A stretch of 64,000 nucleotides of DNA from Anastrepha obliqua. Taxonomy: Eukaryota > Arthropoda > Insecta > Diptera > Tephritidae. The notes beneath the pieces are model-generated. The model was not told where the DNA came from, made no database searches, and worked only from the letters and a program-made list of their open reading frames with translations. A program made the translations under genes and the position numbers. Position 1 is the first letter of the stretch, and each line of letters starts with the position of its first letter. This document shows, piece after piece, positions 46,017-55,782 of the stretch. The DNA lies in assembly GCF_027943255.1 (NCBI RefSeq), contig NC_072893.1:133733784-133797783 (forward strand). The letters run 5' to 3'.

Positions 46017-48800
46017 TTTATTTGTTTATATAAATAGTACATAGTAAGACTAAGGTCTTTTAATAGTACTTCAACAATATTATAAGCAACTGGAATATTT
46101 TTAACATACAAGTTTCTTAATCTAAATTTTACACCAGTTCATTTACGAATTAATCCAATATATTTAACTTAACTATAATAATAAGAAGAAAAGAAGCAGT
46201 AGGAAAAGAATAGAAGGATTTAGAAAAGAAAGAACAAAAGTAGTAATTAGAGAATGTAGAGAGAGATTTAATGCCCTCAAACACTTTTAAAGTAATTATA
46301 GACTTGTGCCCTAAATCTGTTAAGTCCAGCCTTCACAGTGTCGGGTAATTAGTTCCACACTTTAATAGCGTTAATGAAAAATAATCTAGATGATGGTAGG
46401 TAATTAAATTTTGGAACGATGAATTTGTTGTGTCTGCGAGACCTTACTGGTATCAACTTCTCTGTCAGATAGGGCGGAGACTTGAATAATGTAAGTTTGC
46501 ATAAAAATCTGCAATTTCTAGCAGATAAATAACTATTAAGGCAACATCCCAGTAACCTTGATCGCCATGCAGAGATATGGTCATATCTGCCAATCCCATA
46601 TACATACCGCGTGGCGTTATTAAATGCCACATTAAGTTTATGGCAAGATGTGGAGTCGAGTTTGCTATATACCACCTCAGAGTACGTAATTAGAGGCATA
46701 ACTAGCTGGAGAACTAATTTGCGCCTCGTTTTCTCTGGCGTGAATATTGCAGAGATTCTCAGCTTACGCAATGTAGCATAAATGCTCCACACAACCCTAT
46801 TTATATGGTCAGAACAGGTAAGTTTTGGGTTGAGAATGAACCCCAAATTTTTTACCTTATCCATAAAGGTAAGGGAACTTGTACCTATCCACAATTTAGG
46901 GATATTGTCAACATGCACGACACTATTACATATAGGTAAGACATATGACTTTGACGCGTTCAGACATAAAGAGTTTTCATTAGCCCATACAGAAATAGCA
47001 GACAAATCACTGTTTATTTTGAAACATAAATCTTCAACGAGACCAATACGACTGGACAAGTACAATTATATATCATCAGCATACACATGGACATTCACAT
47101 ACTGACAAACGTTAAAAACATCATTGACAAAAAGACTAAATAAAAGCGGACCAAGGATAGACCCTTGCGGAACACCAGTGTGTACCTATCTAGACTGAGA
47201 TGTTGATTTACTGGTCTTGACCTTCTGCGTTCTGTCTCCAAGGTAGCTGGCCATGAGCTTCACCGCACTGGCTTTGAAGCCGAAGTAGTGTTTAAGCTTC
47301 AAGCATAACAATTTGTGATTCACTGAATCAAATGCTTTAGAAATGTCAAGTAAGCAAAGTAAAGTCAAGTCTCCGTTGTCAAAACTAATTCTAATGTCGT
47401 CCAGTATTTTAACCCTTGCAGTCGAGCAACTGTGACTTTGTTTGAAGCCAGATTGTAGTGGAGAGAGTAGACGATTGTTCTGTACAAATGATGAAATTTG
47501 CGTGGCCATCAAGTTTTCGCAAACTTTGGAAAATGTGGGCAGTATGCCGATAGGTCTATAGTCCCCAGCGTAAATAGCATTTGCCTTTTTTGCGACTGGG
47601 AAAACTATAGCCTTTTTCCATACTGCTGGGAAACATGAACTAGTCAAGCAATGGTTTATTATATGGGTAAGGGGTCCTATTATATATTGGATGACTATAC
47701 GGACGAATTTTAGCGAGATACCATCGTCACCTATTGCATTAGACTTTATTTTGGATAAAGCTTTCAGGACATCTACCTCACAAACTGTCATAAATTGAAA
47801 TTGTTCTTTTAGAGTAGCACAAGGTGAGGACTCTTTTAAAGTAGGAGCACAATTTGTTTTCTTACCAACACTAATGAAGTAGTCATTAAGTTCATCAAGG
47901 TCAATCTCACATTCGGGACTTTCCTTGCCATGAATTTTAAATTTTTTTAGGTTGCGCCACAGTTCTCTTGTTGGAAGTGACGGATCCAGTTTTGAGTAAC
48001 TGTACCAACGTTTCGCTTGTCGTATTATTGCAGTGGTTTCATTTCGGATTTCCTTGTACCGGCGCCAAGAAGTATCCGTCAAGTTTTTTCTCCACTTAGC
48101 ATAATACTTGTTGCGCTTTCTAATGACAGCTCGAACTTTCGAGTTGTACCAAGGACATGAACTATTTAAAACATTTACGAAGCGGAACATGCATGTTAAA
48201 TAACGAGGATAGGTTACGGTTGAGGAAGTCAAGTTTATTATCAACAGAACTAAGAAACCAACATTCATTCCAATTTATAGAACCCATGTCTGAATACAAA
48301 GAATTAACATTCAACGTTTCAAAATCACGATACTCATAGGTGGCACCTAAATTTGGACGATTCATCACAACATCTAAGGTACAAAATATTAAGTCGTGGT
48401 CAGATATAAAGTCAGCTTGGTCGAATTTTAGAATATGTGACAAGTCACATGTTATAAAATAATCAAGAAGACTAGGTTGGGAGTTATTTGAATATCTCGT
48501 TGGTGTAATTCCGTTAACAACACAAAGTCCTGCTGTTGCCAACTGGTCGAATAGTTTACTACTACTAGGCTCATTGTTTAAAATGTTAATATTAAAATCA
48601 CCACACAACAGGATACGTTCGTAATTTAAGACAAAATCAGACAGGTCGACAAATAGTGTATCAAGAGCAATACTTTTGTTAGGATTGTAAACACATGCAA
48701 TTAAAATTTTACTCATGCCATCAGATACTTCAGTAAATAAGTATTCATTTTCACAGTTATTTGACTTTGCTATTAGTTTATATTTCAAACTTTTTTTGCA
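46017..48800 (-). mobile_element. 5'-truncated LINE nested in the composite element
   Basis: The insertion splits the composite terminal repeat and is flanked by gtaatg at 46011-46016 and 48801-48806, a short target duplication. On the element strand it ends in an A-rich tail (plus-strand tttatttgtttata at 46017). It lacks ORF1 and the first half of the endonuclease, typical of aborted reverse transcription. It belongs to the CR1/Jockey-like group that lacks RNase H. Confidence 0.82.
46277..48800 (-). pseudogene. LINE ORF2 pseudogene: partial endonuclease and reverse transcriptase
   Basis: The surviving endonuclease half carries KILIACVYNP, LLCGDFNINIL, LLDYFITCDL and ISDHDLI. The reverse transcriptase carries [52 protein letters not shown] and YADD. 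The C-terminal region has RRHNKFIVPKFNY and LPDTVKAGLNRFR. It is inactivated by a frame change between endonuclease and RT at about 48165-48200, a TAG at 47186-47188 just before GVPQG, a TAA at 47066-47068 just after YADD, and a TAA at 46349-46351 after KVWN. The original stop is at 46277-46279. In the endonuclease frame the first roughly 30 codons before 48801 are not LINE but read-through of the host element. Confidence 0.85.
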
Positions 48801-48883
48801 GTAATGGTTGCAATTTTCAAAACAAAATTTAAATTTTATTTGTTTGATAGATTTTTCGTATGGATATAGAGAAGGAGGTAAAT
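48801..48883 (+). repeat. inner half of the composite terminal repeat, copy A
   Basis: It matches 51997-52078 (gtttgatagat, then tatggatatagagaaggagg) and resumes exactly where the left half stops at the LINE. Confidence 0.82.
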
Positions 48884-48904
48884 GGAATCGCAATGGAATT
48901 GATC

Positions 48905-49135
48905 AAGTTACATTTACACAAACGTGAAAAATGACGAAACATTTATCAAATTCATGAAAGATATCTTCAATTTCGATTGTGCATCAGACGTTAATAAGTC
49001 AACAACACTAAGAGGCAAAAAAATCGATTTACCTTTTTCAAGACACATTACACTCGAAACACCCCCTTTCATTTCATTCTCTTCCTATCATCGTCCTATT
49101 CTCAACAGAGAAATGGTTCATTACCATGCACACAG
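48905..49135 (+). pseudogene. endonuclease-like fragment, copy A
   Basis: Plus-strand frame reading ETFIKFMKDIFNFDCASD, NKSTTLRGKKIDLPFSRH and YHRPILNREM. It resembles the C-terminal part of endonuclease/exonuclease/phosphatase domains carried by Helentron-type rolling-circle transposons; that assignment is from memory. No start, catalytic N-terminal half or stop context remains. The same fragment occurs in copy B at 52090-52325. Confidence 0.6.
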
Positions 49136-49208
49136 GAATATACAAATACAAATATGTAAATTTTAATTCATATGCACATGTACATACATATACATATATG
49201 CTCACTCA

Positions 49209-49275
49209 AGTAGGAGAGAGCCAGATGTCGAACGTTGCCGAACGCGGAGGCCGATTTTGCGTCTTTGTCGTTCGT
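49209..49275 (+). repeat. GATGTCGAACGTTGCCGAACG repeat block, first copy
   Basis: The block reads caagtaggagagagccagat, then gtcgaacgttgccgaacgcg, then gaggccgattt. Close copies lie at about 51025-51085, 52404-52465 and 52846-52900 on the plus strand and inverted at about 53365-53420. Confidence 0.75.
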
Positions 49276-49750
49276 TCCGAGCTCTCGCTTGCAGTTCAAG
49301 CAATGTACATTAGCTTACATTTGCTTGCGTACAGAATAGATTCGTACATTTGATATGTCCATATGATTTGTATGCATCTTTACATATATGTAGATTTGTT
49401 CTTTTTGTTTGCAAATTGCGCGAAATTGTATGTATGCATGTTTATATGTATTGGCATAGGACAAATGTATATTAGACTATGAAAATTGCACCTAAGTATA
49501 TGTATGTATGCATGTTTATATAATATACATATATTAGAATACAATATATCTTATAAGGTATGTGGTAAATATTACCATACATTTTTTCCTTCATATATAA
49601 TAATAAATTAATAATAAAACCATTAAAACAAAAGGTATTATTAACAACTAGTGGTCACTAATTATAAATTCGGTAAGGATGACGATAATACACTAGGTTT
49701 TATTTTAAATTCTTCAAGTAAATCAAATTAATAACAATCAATAAGAAGGC

Positions 49751-50974
49751 ATATGCAAATACAAATATGTAAATGCATGATGGAAAGAATAATGAGGTGG
49801 CGCCTATCGTGGTCCCGTTACTTTGCGCTCAGCGAATTTGACAACTATATTAGTTACGTGATTTTAGCTCCAGTATGGCCAGATTACCATTTTCGTAACT
49901 TGATTTATCATTTTTTTTTTGTTATTTTTATTATTTTTTGTCTCGGAGTTTTAGTTCTTTCTTCATGACATTTTTCTAGCTGTTCTAATTAAAATGTCAT
50001 GTTTATAATTTTGTAAAATATACATTTTTTAATAATTATTTAAATAATTCACTCAGTTTTATTTAGCTTTACTTTTTTTTAACATCTGGTGGCATTGCCC
50101 GCGATTGCAGGTGTTGTTGGTGTTCTTCTGCTTTCGGCAGTCAAATCTCTCTCTCGCTACTGCAGTTTTGCCTAGCTTTGGATATAAAAACGCACTAAAT
50201 GCCCATTTAAAGAAAATAACCCAACAAATTTTTATTGAATCACTTAAAGAACTTTGTATGCGTGACAAATTGCCTTTAAAATGTGCGTTTTCTTAAATAA
50301 ATGTGTTATGCTTATGTATAATTTAATTTATGAGTTTTTTTTAAGCGAGACTCTTTTGTTAAGGGAACGACTTTTTTGCTATATTTGAGGTTATGTAACT
50401 AGATAAGGTACTCATTTTGTAAAAATGTCAGTATGGTTTCTTTAGTATTTTCTGGTATTTTCTTGTTTATTTTTACAATGAATATAACTTTTAATGTCCT
50501 ATGTCTCACTAAGGATTGATGACCGGAAGAAACGATTACACCTCTATGGTTTTAATTCGCATTCAATAAATTCAAAGGCTTTTTAAAATGTGCAAAAAGG
50601 TTTTCAATCTTAAGAAGAGTTGAGAGAGGGGCATTTAATATTTTTGCATAACCTTAAATGGAGCCAAAAATTAAATTCACACTTTTAAAATATCAAATTT
50701 TATAAAAACCAACTAATTTTCATTAGCACTAAAATCTTCTCAGAGTGACCTTTTTTTGTTTAATATATTAATATAGTTTGTTTTTTCACCTAAAGTTTCG
50801 GTAGCTTTAAATTAAAAAAAAAGAAACAAACACGAAACTTCAAAATTTTCGCATTTTCGGTATAAAAAAGCACTAAATTTATTGCGAAGAGCAAATGGTT
50901 GGCAATACTGCACAACTCAGCAAACGTGACGTCACGTACGCTCTGATGGGCGCAATCTTCTTTCTATCATTCTT
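49751..50974. other. AT-rich spacer within the transposon cluster
   Basis: No gene or identifiable transposon could be supported. Short similar phrases (tataaaaacgcactaaat near 50183 and tataaaaaagcactaaat near 50861) hint at a duplicated or inverted repeat unit, but I could not define it. Confidence 0.35.
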
Positions 50975-51215
50975 GATGTAAATGTACATACATATGCGCA
51001 TATACATGCATATATATGCTTATTCAAGTAGGAGAGAGAAAGATGTCGAACGTTGCCGAATGCGGGGGCCGATTATGATCTTTGTCGTTCGTTTCGCTTG
51101 CAGTTCAAGCAAGGTAACGACCAATGAGCAAGATAACGACGATTGAGCAAGATAACGACACAGTTTTTCGTGCGTGCAGCCGGCTAAATCGAATTATAAG
51201 ACGTTATCACGTCAA
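50975..51215 (+). repeat. partial copy of the foldback arm
   Basis: It runs from the ATATGCGCATATAC stretch through the GTCGAACGTTGCCGAA block and two or three ggtaacgac/gataacgac units to attataagacgttatcacgt. The order is the same as the left foldback arm at 52800-53106. No inverted partner lies beside it. Confidence 0.75.
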
Positions 51216-51297
51216 AAGGATTTGTTTGTTTTATTCCATTCCAGTATCCTCTTGCTCTTGTAGGAAAGCCCTATGTAAATTTTCACATACATTTACG

Positions 51298-51385
51298 TTA
51301 CGCCGTAGCCGAATGGGTTGATGCGTGACTACCATTCGGTAGTACGTAGGTTCGAATCTCCGTGCATGAACATCAAATAATAGAA
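51298..51385 (+). mobile_element. SINE fragment (tRNA-like head)
   Basis: It contains a good polymerase III A box (tagccgaatgggttg) and B box (ggttcgaatctcc) in a tRNA-like head, followed by cgtgcatgaacatcaaat. It matches the head of the SINE at 13.4 kb. The body is missing. It could be mistaken for a tRNA gene, but the cloverleaf is not closed. Confidence 0.72.
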
Positions 51386-51769
51386 GAAGCTTTTGGGGAA
51401 AACTTTAGTATAATGTATATCGCTTTGGAAAAAACGGTTAAAAGGGGGGGATAGAGGGGTGTATCCCCATCTTAAAACTGAAAACCGAACCTGCCGGAGG
51501 CTTATAGTTTTAAAGTAATTAAATGTTAAAATTCTCTAATTTAGCGAAAAGTTGGTGTTGCCATACGCCTGAAATAAAAACGAAGTTCATATGTAGGGAT
51601 GCTCAGGGGGAGGGTTCATTGTAAAACTGCAGTATTTTTTTTGCTGTAATTTAAAATTGAGAAATATTTTTGAAAATAAAAATATACAACTCATTTAAAC
51701 TTAAAAACAATGATATTAAGCGTATCACAAAAAATCATATAGTAATTAAAATTAAATTAAGTTAATTAA

Positions 51770-51829
51770 CACAGTATTTTTGCGTAGAACTCCTGACCGC
51801 GTGGGCGGCCTTCGGCCGCGCTTCAAAAA
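51770..51829 (+). repeat. GC-rich hairpin repeat, first copy
   Basis: cacagtatttttgcgtagaa is followed by a perfect hairpin, GCGGCC-TTC-GGCCGC at 51805-51819, then gcttcaaaaaa. In an AT-rich background this GC stem stands out. It resembles the 3' hairpins of Helitron-type elements; that is inference. Confidence 0.7.
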
Positions 51830-51866
51830 AATAACCCTCATCAGTCCAACTCCGGCTACGCAATCC

Positions 51867-51928
51867 ACAGTATTTTTGCGTAGAACTCTTTTTCGCGTGG
51901 GCGGCCTTCGGCCGCGCTTAAAAAAAAA
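51867..51928 (+). repeat. GC-rich hairpin repeat, second copy
   Basis: A near-identical repeat of the previous unit (cacagtatttttgcgtagaa, hairpin at 51901-51915), ending in a run of nine A immediately before the composite element's left terminal repeat. Confidence 0.7.
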
Positions 51929-52078
51929 GAGGTTGTCTGCAAAGTCGGTTTACTGACGATAGTTCAACGTGACAACGTCATAAGAAAATATTGATGGAAT
52001 GGTTGCATTTTTCAAAACAAAATTTTAATTTTATTTGTTTGATAGATACTTTGTATGGATATAGAGGAGGAGGTAAAT
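51929..52078 (+). repeat. left terminal inverted repeat of composite copy B
   Basis: It starts gaggttgtctgcaaagtcgg and ends tagaggaggaggtaaat. Its inverse is at 55634-55782 with only a handful of mismatches. Confidence 0.88.
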
Positions 52079-52089
52079 GGAATTGCAAT

Positions 52090-52325
52090 GGAATAGGTCA
52101 AGTTACATTTACACAAACGTGAAAAATGACGAAACATTTATCAAATTCATGAAAGATATCTTCAATTTCGATTGTGCATCAGACGTTAATAAGTCAACAA
52201 CACTAAGAGGCACCATCATCGATTTGCCTTTTTCAAGACACTTTACACTCGAAACACTCCCTTTCATTTCCTACTTTTTCTATCATCGTCCTATTCTCAA
52301 CAGAGAAATGGTTCATTACCATGCA
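52090..52325 (+). pseudogene. endonuclease-like fragment, copy B
   Basis: The frame reads ETFIKFMKDIFNFDCASD, NKSTTLRGTIIDLPFSRH and YHRPILNREM, the same fragment as copy A with a few substitutions. It starts just inside the terminal repeat in both copies. It probably comes from the endonuclease of a Helentron-like element. Only the C-terminal part of the domain is present, so it has no activity. Confidence 0.6.
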
Positions 52326-52582
52326 CACAGGAATATGCAAATACAAATATGTGAATTTATATATTTACAAATGCGCATATAAATACATATACATACATAT
52401 ATAGGACAGAGCCAGATGTCGAACGTTGCCGAACGCGGGGGCCGATTGTGCTCTTTGTCGTTCCTTCCGCGCTCTCGCTTGCCGTTCAAGCACATTAGCT
52501 TACATTTGCTTGCGTACGGAATAGATTCGTATATTTGATATGTCCATATGATTTGTATGCATCTTTACATATAGATATGTTC

Positions 52583-53669
52583 TTTATATACATAATATAT
52601 ATTAGTATACAACATATCTTATAAAGTATGTGGTAAATATTACCATACATTTTTTCCTTCATATTGTATATAATAAAAAAATTAATAATAATAACATTAA
52701 AACAACAGGTATTATTAACAAACTTGGTTTTATTTTAAATTCTTCAAGTAAATCAAATTAATAATAATCAATAAGAAGGCATATGCAAATGCAAATACGT
52801 GAATTTGTATATGTACATATGCGCATATACATACATATATACGCTCACTTAAGTAGGAGAGAGCAAGATGTCGAACGTTGCCGTTCGTTTGCTTTGTTCG
52901 TTCCGCGCTTTCGCTTGCAGTTCATTCAAGGTAACGGCAATGAGCAAGGTAACGACAAATAAGCAAGGTAACGGCAAATAAGCAAGGTAACGACAAATGA
53001 GCAAGGTAACGACAAATGAGCAAGGTAACACTAATGAGCAAGGTAACGACACATTTTTTCGTGCGTGCAGCCTGTTTTATCGAATTATAAGACGTTATCA
53101 CGTCAATAACCCTCATCAGTCCTTTCCGTATTAAACTCATTGAACCCAAAATTAAAACATCATATGCGTGTATGTAGTAAGGAGGCACAATAACACCCAT
53201 CCCCATCATTAACACTAAACTTAGCTACTTAATTTTGACGTGATAATGTCTTATAATTCGATTTAGCCGGCTGCACACACGAAAAAATGTGTCGTTACCT
53301 TGCTCATTTGTCGTTACCTTGCTCATTGCCGTTACCTTGAATGAACTGTAAGCGAAAGCGCCGAACGAACAAAGCAAACGAACGGCAACGTTCGACATCT
53401 TGCTCTTTCCTACTTAAGTGAGCGTATATATGTATGTATATGCGCATATGTACATATATTAATTCATGTATTTGTCTTTGCATATGCCTTCTTATTGATT
53501 ATTATTAATTTGATTTACTTGAAGAATTTAAAATAAAACCAAGTTTGTTAATAATACCTGTTGTTTTAATGTTATTATTATTAATTTTTTTATTATGTAT
53601 GAAGGAAAAAATGTATGGTAATATTTACCATATACCTTATAAGATATGTTGTATACTAATATATGTATA
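52583..53669. repeat. foldback structure with long inverted arms
   Basis: The left arm (52583-53106, about 524 bp) and right arm (53235-53669, about 435 bp) are inverted copies of each other around a 128 bp loop. Outer arm sequences include tagtatacaacatatcttat on the left and its inverse on the right; the inner boundary is attataagacgttatcacgt. The left arm is longer because it holds more copies of an internal tandem repeat. No coding sequence is seen in the arms. Confidence 0.85.
52926..53056 (+). repeat. tandem repeat with GGTAACGAC core
   Basis: About seven units of roughly 19 bp (GCAAGGTAACGACAAATGA, with variants). The right arm holds about three inverted units at 53290-53340, and two or three related units lie at 51112-51160. 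Confidence 0.85.
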
Positions 53670-53683
53670 TAAACATGCATATA

Positions 53684-55633
53684 CAGTCGAACTTCTCTAC
53701 AGTGGACTTCCGTATAATAAAGCTCTCCTTATAATGAACTGGTTTCGAAGACACTGCTTTTTCGTTCTACTTTCGGTGTATTTTTGTCTCCTTATAATGA
53801 ATTTCTATATAGTGAAGTTTTCTATATAATGAACAAATTTTACAGCTGGAAATTCAAGCGTCCTAAGTTTTTGTCTCCATATAGTGAATTATTTCAAAAG
53901 TTTTCTGTTGCAAAAAATTACAGTTAGATGTGGACAAACTGTAATGAGGGAATCCCAAAATTAAAACAGAAAGAGCTGAGCTATTACAGTTTTATTCAGT
54001 GATTGAAGTTAAAATGACGCATCGAAGCAGCATTTCGCTTGAAAAAAAGTTATTAATGATTAACAAAGTTAATGAAGGAAAGAAAAAAAAAGATATTGCC
54101 AATGAATTCGGAGTTCTTCCCAGCACTTTATCAAATATTTTAAAAAATAAGGAAGTGATTTTAAAAAATGCGGAGGATTTGGCAGTAAATACCAAACGCA
54201 AAAGGCTTCGACCTTGTCATTTTGAGGATATTGACGAAGCAATGCTGAAATGGTTACTCGTTGCACGTGGTAAGAATCTCCCTTTATCTGGACCATTATT
54301 GAAGCAAAAGGCCAAAGATTTTGCGGAAGCACTAGGACACCACGAATTTGAGGCAAGTACAGGTTGGTTAGACAAGTTCAAAAGTCGGCATGGCGTTATT
54401 CAAAAGACATTATGTGGGGAAAGTGCTGACGCCAACATAGAAAACCGTGATGAATGGGTAACGAACGTCTTACCGAAATTAATTGAAAATTACAACATTA
54501 ACGACATTTTTAATGCCGACGAGACTGCTTTGTTTTTCAAATGCTTGCCAACTAAAACACTGGCATTCAAAAATGAAAAATGCTTTGGTGGGAAGCAAAG
54601 CAAGGAGAGAATAACTGTCCTGGTGGGAAGCAATATGACTGGATCAGAAAAGCTAAAATTGCTGGTAATCGGAAAGGCCAAAAATCCGAGGTGCTTCAAG
54701 GGAATAAAATCTTTAGGTGTCGATTATGAGTTTAACAAAAAAGCATGGATGACCAGTGAGATTTTTACGAGATGGATTGTAAAACTCGACAAAAAATTTT
54801 GTGATCAAAACAGAAAGATGTTGTTTTTTGTTGTTAACTGCACTGCCCACCCTAAAGATGTAAGAGACAAGTTGAGAAACATTCATCTCGCTTATTTTCC
54901 TCCCAACATGACTTCGTTACTGCAATCTATGGACCAAGGCATTATCTACAACATGAAACAACATTACAGAAAACGAATTTTAACGAATATATTGACTCAA
55001 GTGGATGAGGGAAATTCTGTTATGGCCATAGACTTGCTGCAAGCAGTTCGAAATCTTAGCAATGTATGGAATGCCTATGTTAAACCAGAAACAATTGCCA
55101 ACTGTTTTAAAAAGGCTGGATTTTCAAAAGATGCTATGCAGATTCCATTTGAGCATTGGGATGAAGAGGACCTTCTTTCAATATCGGATTTGGCTGCTTT
55201 ACAGTCTTCATTTAAAAAAGTAGCAAATATCGAAGCATCGTTTGATGACTACGTAAATGTTGATAATGGTGTGCAGACTTGGGACAACCCATCCGATGAA
55301 GATATTCTCAACAGCATTTTTGAAAGTCGCGGAGTTCCAGCTGAACCTGGAAAGCATTTATCTTTTTATAGTCAAACAAAAATTTAATATGTAAATATTA
55401 TTTCAGATAACGATGAACACGATTTGACCGTTGAAGAATTGGCAGAAACTGAGGAGGCATTACCTACGTTGATACAAGCTGCTTCATCCATTAGCGTAAT
55501 TAGAACCTTTGTGGAAATGAGGAGTGACGTGCCGATTAATGTTTTCAACTCTCTACATGATTTGGAAGCTTTTATTGAAAATGAAAAATGGAAGACTGTA
55601 ATTCAAACCAAACTTATTGATTATTTTAAATAA
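53684..55633 (+). mobile_element. Tigger-like (pogo) transposon lacking its 3' end
   Basis: The left end starts CAGTCGAACTTCTCTACAGT preceded by TA (53682-53683), as expected for pogo/Tigger. Several subterminal repeats follow (ccttataatgaa, tatatagtgaa, tatataatgaa, between 53720 and 53890), likely transposase-binding sites. The coding frame runs to 55633, where sequence changes at once into the composite right terminal repeat. No matching right end of the Tigger exists in the window. Confidence 0.82.
54014..55633 (+). pseudogene. Tigger transposase, catalytic site mutated
   Basis: A pogo/Tigger transposase, a DNA-cutting enzyme related to CENP-B. From the ATG at 54014 it has an N-terminal helix-turn-helix (DIANEFGVLPSTLSNILKN), a CENP-B-type helix-turn-helix (AKDFAEALG, TGWLDKFKSRHGV) and a DDE domain. 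The first Asp is present in NADETALFFK (54518-54520) and the third in LLQSMDQGIIYN (54932-54934). The second lies where this family has Asp-Asn-Cys; here the codon at 54833-54835 is GTT, giving VVNCTAHP, so the catalytic Asp is lost. An in-frame TAA at 55385-55387 separates the last 82 codons, which continue in the same frame (DNDEHDLTVEELAETEE) to the stop at 55631-55633. The rest of the frame is well preserved, so inactivation is fairly recent. Confidence 0.88.
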
Positions 55634-55782
55634 TTTACCTCCTCCTCTATATCCATACAAAATATCTATCAAACAAATAAAATTAAAATTTTGTTTTGAA
55701 AATTGCAACCATTCCATCAATATTTTCTTATGACGTTGTCACGTTAAACTATCGTCAGTAAACCGACTTTACAGACAACCTC
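55634..55782 (-). repeat. right terminal inverted repeat of composite copy B
   Basis: The inverse of 51929-52078, beginning directly after the Tigger stop codon and ending gacaacctc, then a T run. Confidence 0.88.

Larger units (their letters stand above)
45944..49750 (+). mobile_element. long-TIR composite element, copy A, interrupted by a LINE
   Basis: It begins with the same roughly 150 bp end sequence as copy B (gaggttgtctgtaaagtcgg). That sequence is split here: 45944-46016, a LINE at 46017-48800, then 48801-48883. After it come the same endonuclease-like fragment as copy B (48905-49135) and an AT-rich arm resembling the foldback arm of copy B (49140-49750). No right-hand terminal repeat was found, so this copy is 3'-truncated or rearranged. 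The element family is not recognised. Confidence 0.7.
51929..55782 (+). mobile_element. long-TIR composite element, copy B
   Basis: A 3.85 kb unit bounded by inverted repeats of about 150 bp that are nearly identical to each other. Inside, in order: an endonuclease-like fragment, a foldback structure, and a Tigger transposon lacking its 3' end. Long TIRs with captured fragments resemble Mutator-like or foldback elements, but I found no clear target duplication because the flanks are A/T runs. The mobilising transposase is unknown; the internal Tigger has its own, different terminal sequence. Confidence 0.7.

Noticed and set aside
48811..48893. The N-terminal ~28 residues of the open frame at 48162-48893 as part of the LINE endonuclease
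   Set aside because: These codons read the composite terminal repeat outside the LINE insertion point and only happen to be in frame.
51298..51385. A possible tRNA gene with A and B boxes
   Set aside because: The boxes are good but acceptor and anticodon stems do not close, and the same head occurs in the SINE at 13.4 kb; called a SINE head instead.
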